The notes under the pieces were generated by a model. It was not told the DNA's origin, searched no databases, and was given only the letters and a program-made list of their open reading frames with translations. Of a DNA stretch of 64,000 bases, positions 9,901-20,163 are shown in pieces (positions within the stretch are counted from its first letter, which is position 1; the number at the start of each line of letters is the position of its first letter). The DNA is from Neoluteolibacter marinus (lineage in GTDB: Bacteria; Verrucomicrobiota; Verrucomicrobiia; Verrucomicrobiales; Akkermansiaceae). A program made the translations under genes and the position numbers. The stretch lies in contig NZ_JACZFQ010000009.1 in NCBI RefSeq assembly GCF_014904755.1, forward strand, positions 1-64,000, written 5' to 3'.

Positions 9901-10001
9901 CGAACTCGATGATGCCGCCGGGTCTCGCCGCCGGGCTGACGGTCGAGGACTTCACCTCGCTGATCGAGTACCTGACCTCGCTGAAGGCGACCGGGGGCTG
10001 A
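6981..10001 (+). CDS. PVC-type dehydrogenase / HEAT-repeat / cytochrome c fusion
   Basis: ATG 6981 gives 1006 residues with a signal peptide (LFLIPLAVTGSALALP). Residues about 20-370 resemble a six-bladed sorbosone/glucose-dehydrogenase-like propeller with Asp-rich metal loops (DTDGDGKAD, DTDGDGVAD). A long helical HEAT-like middle follows, then a C-terminal cytochrome c domain with the haem site CIACH at residues 881-885, a later Met-rich segment (NSMMPPGLA) that could supply the axial Met, and a typical LIEYLTSLK end. This architecture is characteristic of the Planctomycetes-Verrucomicrobia group, where such proteins are presumed periplasmic sugar or alcohol oxidases. The substrate is unknown. 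Confidence 0.9.
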   Translation: MQSAHLFLIPLAVTGSALALPEGFVIREFAGPPNAEYPTAVSAAANGDVYVSSDRNGSLGHGKHMGRIIRCRDTDGDGKADDFLDFVPDVDSPRGGHFVGDTLYLIHPPYLSSFRDTDGDGVADEKKVLVTGLGGGIEHPRGADHTTNGVRMGIDGWLYISVGDFGANPAKGTDGSTYTLYGGGVLRVRPDGSQVEPYAVMVRNICDTAISPELDLFSRDNTNDGKGWNTRFHHYTSLGDHGYPRLYQHFADEAIVPLADYGGGSGTGALWLSEPGFPAEFTDALFSCDWTTGNVHYHPWKRAGASFEIEQKTFQKLPRAIDIDVDGNSRLYLADWRDGGFNFAGPGKPVGMIQQVIYPGGTPAKYADVTKAGDAELVKLLASASAVQRLETQREILKRGQKPVFAEGVFALAKDAKQPVAVRTAAVFTFKQLYGKESTRHLAELAGDDVIREQALRAMTDLRSELDGVPLQAYTGALKDKNPRVVLQALVGIERLKAKEAATEIFAATGDWREAGASPRLQHTAMQTLASLGNVSACLDAVTDTANRTLALRALERIHTMESVNGLLALFGKSSDLELRFDVLGALARLHFQEKPWDLKAWWNTRPDDRGPYYEPVAWEGSDKIKKALEKGFGMIAPDRQTAFLEILAKNRIPVSELKLANLDPVLAALGSPEVDRQQLTVLLDAAKDSKRPFGQRYDCYKALSRFKGKSSMPYRLAVLAVWSEEKNAPAEVAEHIDDFVNETGRGTEVKQLRELAAKQSNAVSRIAWKALLTVLNSPLAKEPWKASVRKMVDENPREVGFFQAVADLKLSGFDQQIEAGMSFDNSELINAAKAAKEAVASAGAAGKKVAELPVAEVMASAMKATGDVETGKRLYTSQGCIACHAVDPKAEQKGPYLGAAGAKFTRDYLIESVLDPNKVVAQGFQTSLLQLNDGTSKMGFVTGEADGVIEIRDIAGQASKVKRSDVKEETHLPNSMMPPGLAAGLTVEDFTSLIEYLTSLKATGG

Positions 10002-10003
10002 GC

Positions 10004-10090
10004 GTAGCGGTCGGAACTACCGCGATCCTCCGGCGGTGACGATGCCGCCGGAGTTCGGAGTAACCCGAATGGAACGCTGCAGGCGTTCCG
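10004..10090. terminator. cluster of three hairpins between convergent genes
   Basis: Between the cytochrome gene (+) and dnaE (-) there are three separate inverted repeats. One is at 10007-10023 (GCGGT/ACCGC, also extended by GTAG/CTAC at 10004-10020). The second is at 10028-10053 (CTCCGGCGG/CCGCCGGAG, 9-bp stem, 8-nt loop). The third is at 10071-10089 (GGAACGC/GCGTTCC, 5-nt loop). None is followed by a clear T-run, so they may act as bidirectional 3'-end stabilisers or be REP-like repeats rather than classical intrinsic terminators. Confidence 0.55.
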
Positions 10091-10101
10091 CAACGGGTGA
10101 A

Positions 10102-13569
<3,468 letters not shown>

Positions 13570-13652
13570 CGGGCGCGGCGACTGTGGACGGCCGCGGCGG
13601 GGGAGGCAAGACGGCGGGTGAGCTGATAGGGTCAGCGGGGGGAACCTTCAAG

Positions 13653-13863
13653 AGGGAGCGCCGGATTCATCCGGCTTGGAGGGCAGGGGAAGTCTCATTC
13701 CTGGGGCTTTGAACGGTCCAAGCCCGCCTGCAGGCGGAACGACGAACACAGGATGCGGATCTAGGTGGGATGTAGTCCCGGCTTCGGCCGGGAGGGCTCA
13801 AGGGGATGGCGGCTCTTGCCGATGGCGCCGGCCCGTCCAAGCCGGATGAATCCGGCGCTCCCT
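13653..13863. repeat. REP-like inverted pair with internal hairpins
   Basis: A 28-base sequence at 13653-13680 (containing GGAGCGCCGGATTCATCCGG) occurs as an exact reverse complement at 13836-13863. Between the arms lies a perfect hairpin TCCCGGC-TTCG-GCCGGGA at 13776-13793 with a stable tetraloop. Another copy of the right arm occurs upstream of the next paralogue near 15945-15971. The arrangement, two opposed copies of a palindromic unit in an intergenic space, resembles bacterial REP/BIME elements. No gene is seen in 13570-13908 apart from these repeats. Confidence 0.7.
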
Positions 13864-13908
13864 TCCGGGATCCTTGGCAGGGCAAGGGTTTTCTGCCAAT
13901 CGCTTGCA
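13825..13908 (+). promoter_or_regulatory. duplicated leader with TTGGCAG/CTGCCAA hairpin (copy 1)
   Basis: The bases in front of the GTG at 13909 are almost identical to those in front of the GTG at 16017. They contain the REP-like arm and then an inverted repeat TTGGCAG/CTGCCAA (about 13874-13899) with a 12-nt loop, ending about 9 bases before the start codon. No recognisable Shine-Dalgarno sequence lies between the hairpin and the GTG. It may modulate translation or simply be duplicated repeat DNA; conservation in both copies is the only evidence. Confidence 0.45.
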
Positions 13909-15906
13909 GTGCCTGATCCCGCCGAACGCTTCATCGATGCCGTTGTCCGCCCGCTGGGGGACAATGCGGAGCTGGAGATTGCCGCCCGGAATGAGCTGGC
14001 TGCGTTGATCTCCGGCGACGAGGAATCCTTGGAAAGGGCGGCCAGGCAGCTGGAGAGTGCGGGCCGAGTCCGCTGGTCGGGTTGGAAGATCGCGCTCTAC
14101 GCGGTGACTTTCGTGATGTCGCTGGTTTCCCTCGAAGTGGCCAGGCGTGGAGCGGTAGTGGCACGGAAGCTTTCCGAGATCGCAATGGGAACCACCGGGG
14201 ACACCCGCGACCTCCCCGCACGCCGGATGAGTGCGGAGGATTGCCTGCTGCTGTTCGGCGATACCAGCAAACACCTGAAGTCGGAGCGGATGAAGGTCCT
14301 CTGGGATGCCGCGCCGGACAATCCCGCTTACTTTGCTGAGTATTCGATCCTTCATCGGATCGATCACGACTCACTGCCGCCGGATTTCCTCGCAACGGCG
14401 GAACGGCTCGATCCTGACAACGCCTGGTTCACCCTGATGGCGGCTTCCGCAGTCGGGAAGGACGCGGTGACGAGGCTCAAGCTAACCGGCAAGGAGCGGA
14501 AGAACGGGGCCTTGCCCGGTTCCCGGCTTGTGGATGAAGACCGCTACCGCGAGGCGCTGGAATTGGTGGCGAAGGCGGCGTCGCAGTCGCGTTTCGATTC
14601 GTACCAGGACGACCTGATCGCCAAGCGGATCCCGCTGCTCCCCAAACGGACGGACTTGGTGAGCCAGATCCTGCCGATCGCCTACCTGGCCGGATCACCG
14701 GCGGACACCATCCGGTTCCGCTCCATTGTCGATGTGGTCGACGCCGAGTGTGCGGCCTTGGCGGCAAACGGAGACGCGGAGGGCCTGGTTGATCTCGCCG
14801 CGAAATGGGAGGCCTGTCTTGGCCTGTGGTCGGAAGCGGACAGCGGCTCGCTGGTCGATCCGATGGTTCTCAAGGTGTGCATCCACGCCCACGCCAAGCG
14901 CATGGCGGATGCTGCGGGGAAATTGGGGCTGGAGGAAGTGCAAGCACGGTGGGCTGCCGTGGACGAGCAGCTCACACAGGAGAAGGAAGCAAGGGACCGT
15001 CACGGTGACCGATCGTTGCGAATGAAGGGAGGGATCTTCGCGGGGCTGGCCCTGCCGGCCGTGGCGAACCAATCCGTGAGCGCCCCGATAATCACTGACG
15101 AGGACCTCAGGCCGGGTCGGCTGGTGGATCACGAACTGTTCGGGCGTGTCTTCTCGAGTTTCATTTGGCTGGTACTCGGCCTCATGGCTTCCGCCGCGGC
15201 GTTCTACCGGATGCGGGCGAGTCTGCTGGTTCGCCGGCTTTCCCTGCGGTTTGAGGCACTATTTCGCCCCGCGGATTGGCTGTGGGTGATGGGCGGCGGG
15301 ATCGTGCTGCCGTTTGCGTTTTATCAGGTGGTTTACCGGCTGACACCCTTCGGAGCACGGGACTGGAGCGTGACGGCCAGCGGTTTCATGGTGCCGGGCG
15401 GCCAGTTCAGTTCCATGGGCATGCTGATGATCGTGATGCCGGTGCTGATCGCACGCTGGCGGCTTGGCGCGCGGGGAGATGCATTGGGTTTCAGAAAAGC
15501 GCGATCTTGGGCCGGATGGGGCGCGGTGGTGTGCGGCGCCCTGGCGATCCCGGTGTTCGGCATGTCTTTCAAATCGGGCGAGGCCAGCGAGTCGGTGACG
15601 AAGGCGGCGGCGGTCTTGCTCGGAGTCCTCATGCTCGCTTGGCTGGCGGTCGGCATGCGGGCGGTTTTCGGGCGGAAGGCAGAGCTCATGCGGCGCCTGA
15701 CGATGACCCGCATTCTGGTTCCGGCCTATGTGTCCGGGATGCTGCTCATGGTGACTTCGATGCCGGTGTATCACGCATTGGAGAAGCACTGGCTCGCGCA
15801 GGACCGCTTGATGGAAATTACCCCTGAATCACCGGGCTGGACCCGTTACGAGTACCAGGTCGCGCAAGCGATGCGGGCGGAGCTGCGGGAGATGCTCGGG
15901 ATGTAG
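13909..15906 (+). CDS. polytopic membrane protein with TPR-like middle, family copy 1
   Basis: The GTG at 13909 is chosen because homology with the paralogue at 16017 begins there (PDPAERF against PESAERF) and upstream sequence is repeat DNA. The protein has 665 residues: a short soluble head, one membrane helix (about 61-80, IALYAVTFVMSLVSLEV), a large helical region with tetratricopeptide-like units (APDNPAYFAEYSILHR; AERLDPDNAWFTLMAASAV), and about six C-terminal membrane helices after residue 400. Two further copies are at 16017-18041 and 29195-31198. No catalytic motif is recognised. The TAG stop is the first element of a hairpin repeat. Function unknown. Confidence 0.72.
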   Translation: MPDPAERFIDAVVRPLGDNAELEIAARNELAALISGDEESLERAARQLESAGRVRWSGWKIALYAVTFVMSLVSLEVARRGAVVARKLSEIAMGTTGDTRDLPARRMSAEDCLLLFGDTSKHLKSERMKVLWDAAPDNPAYFAEYSILHRIDHDSLPPDFLATAERLDPDNAWFTLMAASAVGKDAVTRLKLTGKERKNGALPGSRLVDEDRYREALELVAKAASQSRFDSYQDDLIAKRIPLLPKRTDLVSQILPIAYLAGSPADTIRFRSIVDVVDAECAALAANGDAEGLVDLAAKWEACLGLWSEADSGSLVDPMVLKVCIHAHAKRMADAAGKLGLEEVQARWAAVDEQLTQEKEARDRHGDRSLRMKGGIFAGLALPAVANQSVSAPIITDEDLRPGRLVDHELFGRVFSSFIWLVLGLMASAAAFYRMRASLLVRRLSLRFEALFRPADWLWVMGGGIVLPFAFYQVVYRLTPFGARDWSVTASGFMVPGGQFSSMGMLMIVMPVLIARWRLGARGDALGFRKARSWAGWGAVVCGALAIPVFGMSFKSGEASESVTKAAAVLLGVLMLAWLAVGMRAVFGRKAELMRRLTMTRILVPAYVSGMLLMVTSMPVYHALEKHWLAQDRLMEITPESPGWTRYEYQVAQAMRAELREMLGM

Positions 15907-15925
15907 CACAACGTTGCACGTTGTG
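15904..15925 (+). repeat. CACAACG hairpin repeat at gene end (copy 1)
   Basis: Directly after the TAG stop (15904-15906) lies CACAACG-TTGCA-CGTTGTG, a 7-bp stem with a 5-nt loop at 15907-15925. A closely similar sequence including the TAG occurs in reverse at the end of holA (18506-18526) and a weaker one at the end of the VOC gene (18423-18441). It may act as a transcript 3'-end stabiliser, although no T-run follows. Confidence 0.65.
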
Positions 15926-15930
15926 TATGG

Positions 15931-16016
15931 GAGCGCCGGCCCGTCCAAGCCGGATGAATCCGGCGCTCCTTTCCGGGATCCTTGGCAGGGCAATGGTTTT
16001 CTGCCAATCGCTTGCA
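15931..16016 (+). promoter_or_regulatory. duplicated leader with TTGGCAG/CTGCCAA hairpin (copy 2)
   Basis: This is the second copy of the leader described at 13825-13908. It holds the REP-like palindrome (GAGCGCCGG ... CCGGCGCTC) and the same TTGGCAG/CTGCCAA inverted repeat with a one-base loop difference, immediately upstream of the GTG at 16017. Identity with copy 1 is very high and runs on into the first codons of the genes, indicating that leader and gene were duplicated together. Confidence 0.5.
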
Positions 16017-18041
16017 GTGCCCGAATCCGCCGAACGCTTCATTGCCGCCGCCGTCCGCCCGCTTGGGGACAATGCGGAACTGGAAATGATGGCGGCGCAG
16101 GAGTTGCGGGGAGCGATTCTGGCCGCGGGCCCGCCCGCCGGGTGCGATTCCTTGGACGAGGCGGCGGCGAATATAGGGAAGGAAGCCGCGAACTGGAGAT
16201 GGAAATCCGTGCTCTATGCCGTGACGGCCGTGGTCACGATCCTCGTCTCGATCCCCTTGGCGAGGGACTACATGAACTACCGTCTGGCGAGCTATGCTTT
16301 GTTCTCCATGTCATCCGATCGTCCAGCCTTGCCAGGGTTGCCATTTCAAGACGATGTCGGGCTCAGGGTTGCGGGCATCTTGGGAGACTTCTCACCGGCC
16401 TAGCGGATTCTCCTCTTCGGCAATGCATCGAACACCTGGAGCCCTGAGAATTTCAAGGCGCTCTGGAAGAGCGATCCCGACAATCCCGCCTACTTTGCCG
16501 AGTTCTCCCGGGCCTGCATCGAAAGGGGAAAACTGCCGCCCGATTTTCTCGAGACCGCGGACCGCTTGGATCCGGGAAACGGCTGGTTCCGCTGCTACGC
16601 AGCCGCCTTTATCACCCGTGACATCCTGAAGGAAATCCATCTCCCCCACAGGGCTCGGAAAATGGCAGGCGGAAGCCCGCAATACACGATCAAGGATCCC
16701 GCCAGATTTGCCGAGGCGATCAAACTTTTTGAGGAGGGTGTCCGGATGGAAAAATTCGAGTCCTATGAGACCGAGCTGCTGTTGCAACGGCTGAGCGTTC
16801 TACCGCCGGGCGAAGATGTTTTGGGTCGTGAATACACGGAAGCCTACTTGCGGGGCGATCCTGAGAATTCGCGGTGGATGTACCGGGAAATCGCCGGGAT
16901 GGTCGTTGCAAGGTCCCAGGAGTTCGCGGCATCCGGCGATCAGGCCGGATTCGCGGAACTTGCGGCAACTTGGGAAAGATTTCTGACCCGCAGAGTCAGG
17001 GAATCCGTCCCCTCAACTTATGAGCTCTTCTGGCCTTTTTCGGGATCCCAAAGGGCGTTGGCAGAGTTGGCGAGTGTTGCGGGGAGTTTGAACCTCCCTG
17101 ATGAGAAAGTGCGATTTCTCCGGCTGAGTGCGGCGTTGGCGTCACGAAAGGATCAGGTTCAGGAACGATGGGCCGCGGACGCTGGCCTGAGGCGCGAAGG
17201 TTGGGAAGTTGCCCAGGGAATCCTCTGGGCAAGGGGCATGATTGAGAGCCCTCCTCCGCTCACGAGGGAGGATTTCCAACCGGCGAGGAAGGCCATGCAC
17301 GCGTTTTACATGAGGATTCTCGCCGTGGTCGTGGGAACCGCGATGATTCTCGCGATCCTCTTGGAGACGGTTTTCAAAGCATCGCGCGGGGTTCAGGTCC
17401 GGCGTCTTTCGGCAGTCCTCGTCAATGTCCTCCGCCCATCGGACCATGCATGGATCCTGCTGGGAGGGGTGGTTTTTCCGATTTTGGTTCAATCCTTGAT
17501 CTGGATCCTCGGAGCGGACCTCAACCTTGGGAGAATTGTGACGAGAGGAGGTCTGGTGGTGGGAGTGCTGTTGAACCTTCCCCTGCTGCTAGCCGCTCGT
17601 CGTTTGGCCCGTCGGCTGGGTTGTATGGGGTGGAACAAGCGCACCGTGCCCGAAGTCTCGTGCATCGCAGTGGCCCTGCTTTTGCTGATCGCCGGTGAAT
17701 GGATCCGGATCGAATCGGAGAACCTCGTGCTTCTGGCCGGGGTGGCGGTATTGGTCGTGCTCGGGTTGAGCTATTATTTGATTCTTCCCCTGGCCATGAT
17801 GCTCAGCCCGCGTCGCGAGGCGCTTCGATGGCACACGTGCTGCCGGGTTCTGCTGCCTGCCCATGCGGCAGCGTTGCTGATGTTGGCGATGGCCGTCCCG
17901 GCACTGCACGGCTTGGAGCGCTATTGGACCGGACGGAACACGCTGACCAAAATCGAACCCGGGATTCCTGCGTTGAACCGGTATGAGTTTGAAGCCGCCG
18001 AAATCATGAGGAAGGAACTCTTGGAAGTCATCGAACCATGA
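16017..18041 (+). pseudogene. family copy 2, interrupted by one in-frame TAG at 16401-16403
   Basis: Reading from GTG 16017, the frame matches copy 1 (ESAERFIAAAVRPLGDN) for 128 codons, meets TAG at 16401-16403, and then continues in the same frame with clear homology (RILLFGNASN against CLLLFGDTSK in copy 1 and RILFGDPD in copy 3; DPDNPAYFAEFS against APDNPAYFAEYS) to TGA 18041. The whole frame is 675 codons including stops, the same size as copies 1 and 3. There is no frameshift and the downstream part is intact, so this is a single nonsense change, a readthrough site, or a sequencing error. The first fragment is 16017-16403; ATG 16566 could restart translation. It ends in an ATGA overlap with the VOC gene. 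Confidence 0.78.
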
Positions 18042-18442
18042 ATTGCCTCGGAATCCATCACGTTGCCGTGATCGCCTCGGATTACGAGCGGTCGAAGGCG
18101 TTTTACACCGGAGTGCTCGGCCTGCAGGTCGTGGCGGAGACTTACCGGGAGGAGAGGGATTCTTGGAAGCTGGATCTGGCTTTGCCCGACGGGACGCAGC
18201 TCGAGTTGTTTTCCTTTCCCGGAGCGCCACCGCGGGCGTCGTATCCAGAGGCTTGCGGGTTGCGGCACTTGGCCTTTGCGGTGGCTGATCTGGATGAGGC
18301 GGTGGGCTTTTTGACCGGACGGGGCGTGGCGGTGGAGCCGGTGCGGGTGGATGAACGGACCGGCAAGCGCTTCACCTTTCTCGCCGATCCGGACGGGTTG
18401 CCGCTGGAGCTTTATGAAGTCGCACAACGTTGCTCTTTGTGA
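18038..18442 (+). CDS. yaeR: VOC/glyoxalase-fold protein, YaeR-like
   Basis: This 134-residue protein follows the E. coli YaeR pattern closely: IHHVAVIASDYERSKAFY at the N-terminus, DSWKLDLALPDG, LELFSFPGAP, ACGLRHLAFAVADL, TGKRFTFLADPDG and LPLELYE. The candidate metal ligands of the fold are the early His pair (residues 7-8), the His of LRHLAF and the last Glu. YaeR is a predicted metal-dependent lyase or dioxygenase-fold protein of unknown substrate. Its ATG overlaps the stop of the preceding gene. The last seven residues (VAQRCSL) extend past the usual family end and are encoded by a hairpin repeat that also supplies the TGA. Confidence 0.88.
   Translation: MNCLGIHHVAVIASDYERSKAFYTGVLGLQVVAETYREERDSWKLDLALPDGTQLELFSFPGAPPRASYPEACGLRHLAFAVADLDEAVGFLTGRGVAVEPVRVDERTGKRFTFLADPDGLPLELYEVAQRCSL
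18423..18441 (+). repeat. CACAACG-type repeat overlapping the VOC gene 3' end (degenerate copy)
   Basis: CACAACGTTGC at 18423-18433 is the same as the left part of the repeat at 15907; the right arm has decayed to TTTGTG, leaving a 5-bp CACAA/TTGTG stem. The repeat lies inside the coding frame and its end forms part of the TGA stop at 18440-18442. Confidence 0.55.
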
Positions 18443-18446
18443 ACGG

Positions 18447-18526
18447 GGGAGGCGGTCTCCCGTGGAGGGATCGAAGCCGGCTGAAGATGCCGGCTTGGCA
18501 CGGTCGCAACGTGCAACGTTGCGCTA
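18447..18526. repeat. three hairpins at the convergent VOC/holA junction
   Basis: Inverted repeats occur at 18447-18461 (GGGAG/CTCCC), 18474-18496 (AAGCCGGC/GCCGGCTT, 7-nt loop) and 18506-18522 (GCAACG/CGTTGC, 5-nt loop). The last, read on the minus strand, is the CACAACG-type repeat beginning with the TAG stop of holA (18526-18524). Together they sit between convergent genes and could serve as a bidirectional end signal. Confidence 0.6.
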
Positions 18527-19627
18527 CCTCGCCGCGGCGGTGATCTCGGCGACCAGCCGGTGCAGCACCAGCCGGTGGTCGAGACCGGTGGTGACCAGCG
18601 AGCGGTCGGCCTTGAGGGCGGACGCCATCGCGCCGCGCAGGCCTTCCATGGAAAACTTCGCGGCGCCGGCGAGGCACAGGAACAAGGGGTAGACGTTGAC
18701 GCCGCCGGCCTTTTTCTGCGGCAGCCACATCCGCTCGATCTCCGGCAGGCGATCCAGCGCGGCGGCGAATTCGCGGTAATTGCGGCTGGGCAGCTTCTTG
18801 CTGGAAAGCACCTTCGCCATGAAGAGGTTGCGCACGGTCGGGATGATCGAGGCGCGCATCAGGCCGATCGCGTTCTCGCCGCGCTCGAGCTGCTGGTCGA
18901 TCAGTTCCAGGGCCCGCGAGGCGCGGCCGTTCTGGAGGGCGTTGCCGATCTCGAACACGACCCCGGCGCGGCTGAGCGGGACCATCTTGCGAACGTCGTC
19001 GGGCGTGACCTCGCGGCGATCGGGGCCGAGGTAGAGGTCGATCTTTTCCAGCTCGTTGCCGATCTGGCGGGTCGCCTCGCCGGCGAGCATGACGAAGAGC
19101 TCGAGTGCCTCGTCGTCGAAGCGCAGGCCGAGGTCCTTGGCCCGGCCGCGGACCAGCCCGGCGACCTCCTCCTGCCAGCCGTCGCGCGAGGTGTCGATCT
19201 TGTCGTAGACCTTCACGCTGGCGTTCTTGTCGAGGAACTTCCAGAAGGCGCGGCGCTTGTCGATGCCGGTGGCGCTGAGGAGGAAAACCACGCCGTTGCC
19301 GAGGCCGGCCTTCAGGCAGTCGGTGAGTGATTCGACGCCCGACAGGGTGCGCTCGGAGCGGCCGGTGACGTCGTCGAGCAGGAAGCTGGCGTTCTTCAGC
19401 CAGACGACCTTTTCGCCGCCGAAGAAGGGCATCGTCTGCAGGGCCTCGACCACCGAGCGGCAGATCTGGAAGGCACCTTCGGAATTGTCGGCGGTGCCGT
19501 CGATGGTCTCGTGGGTGAAGCCGTCGTCATTGCCGCCGGTGAGCTCGCGGTGCAGCCGCAGGGCTTCTTCTTTCACGCGTCCGTCGTCACTGCCGACGAT
19601 GGCATGGATGTTCGGGGTGGCGGCCAC
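18524..19627 (-). CDS. holA: DNA polymerase III delta subunit (clamp loader)
   Basis: HolA opens the beta clamp as part of the clamp loader. The 367-residue protein has the family outline: an N-terminal degenerate P-loop-type domain (NIHAIVGSDDGRVKEEALRL), a central region with MPFFGGEKVVWLKNA and LLSATGIDKRRAF, and a C-terminal helical collar with GNALQNGRASRALELIDQQL. The GTG at 19627 is preferred because homology starts at ATPNIHAIVG and the upstream codons fall in low-complexity intergenic sequence. The stop codon TAG is the first three bases of a hairpin repeat. It is divergent from the GntR gene. Confidence 0.88.
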   Translation of the reverse strand: MAATPNIHAIVGSDDGRVKEEALRLHRELTGGNDDGFTHETIDGTADNSEGAFQICRSVVEALQTMPFFGGEKVVWLKNASFLLDDVTGRSERTLSGVESLTDCLKAGLGNGVVFLLSATGIDKRRAFWKFLDKNASVKVYDKIDTSRDGWQEEVAGLVRGRAKDLGLRFDDEALELFVMLAGEATRQIGNELEKIDLYLGPDRREVTPDDVRKMVPLSRAGVVFEIGNALQNGRASRALELIDQQLERGENAIGLMRASIIPTVRNLFMAKVLSSKKLPSRNYREFAAALDRLPEIERMWLPQKKAGGVNVYPLFLCLAGAAKFSMEGLRGAMASALKADRSLVTTGLDHRLVLHRLVAEITAAAR

Positions 19628-19753
19628 GGGCGAGGTGTAACGACGGGGTGGGGGAGCGGCAAGCTTCAGGAGCCGGACCCGGGGCGGGTTGGGCAGGTCC
19701 GCGGGCGTGCCGGGGATTTCCGATCGCAAAAAGGGGCTTGCATCCGGCTCCTA

Positions 19754-19778
19754 ACTGTAACAATCGTAATGTTACAGT
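19754..19778 (+). promoter_or_regulatory. palindromic operator of the GntR/ABC operon
   Basis: ACTGTAACA-ATCGTAA-TGTTACAGT is a perfect inverted repeat with 9-bp arms and a 7-nt spacer, centred about 23 bases upstream of the GTG of the GntR gene. The AT-rich core stands out from the GC-rich surroundings. YtrA-type GntR regulators are known to bind such palindromes over their own promoters, so this is most simply the autoregulatory operator. Confidence 0.78.
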
Positions 19779-19788
19779 CGAAACGATC

Positions 19789-20163
19789 GTGCTTCCCTTC
19801 CGATTCCAACTTCTCGATGGCCTGCCGGTTTCCGACCAGCTCGTGAAATCCGTCCAGCGGGCGGTTTTGACCGGCGAGCTGGGTGTGGGTGAGAAGTTCC
19901 CGTCGGTGCGGGTACTGGCGCAGGCGCTGAAGATCTCGCCGACCACCGCGCACAAGGCGGTGCTGGAACTGCGGGACGCCGGATTCCTCGCCTCCCGGCC
20001 TGGCGCCGGGATGGTGGTGACGAAGCCTGCCGGTGCAACGCGCGACCAGTTGATCGACCAACTTTCCCCCGCCTGCCGCGATCTGATCCGGCAGGCGTCG
20101 CTGCTCGGGCTCAGCGCCGGGGAAACCCTCGAAGCCCTCCGACGCAACCTCGAACAACCATGA
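19789..20163 (+). CDS. GntR-family regulator, YtrA subfamily
   Basis: The protein has 124 residues from GTG 19789, the compact size of the YtrA subfamily. It has an N-terminal winged helix (PVSDQLVKSVQRAVLTGELGVGEKFPSVRVLAQALKISPTTAHKAVLELRDAGFL, given here as a region at residues 13-66) and a short helical tail for dimerisation. YtrA-type regulators usually repress an adjacent ABC transporter operon and are released by cell-envelope stress. The perfect palindrome at 19754-19778 is the likely target. The stop overlaps the ATG of the ABC ATPase gene (ATGA at 20160-20163). Confidence 0.88.
   Translation: MLPFRFQLLDGLPVSDQLVKSVQRAVLTGELGVGEKFPSVRVLAQALKISPTTAHKAVLELRDAGFLASRPGAGMVVTKPAGATRDQLIDQLSPACRDLIRQASLLGLSAGETLEALRRNLEQP

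Noticed and set aside
13653-13863. A CRISPR array
   Set aside because: There are only two opposed copies of one palindromic unit, not regularly spaced direct repeats with unique spacers, and there are no cas genes.
16401-16403. TAG read as pyrrolysine
   Set aside because: No pyl genes are seen, the aligned position in the paralogues is an ordinary residue, and many other genes here end in TAG.
16401-16566. A frameshift between two fragments of the second membrane paralogue
   Set aside because: Both parts are in the same frame and homology resumes immediately after the TAG, so a single stop codon, not an indel, explains the break.
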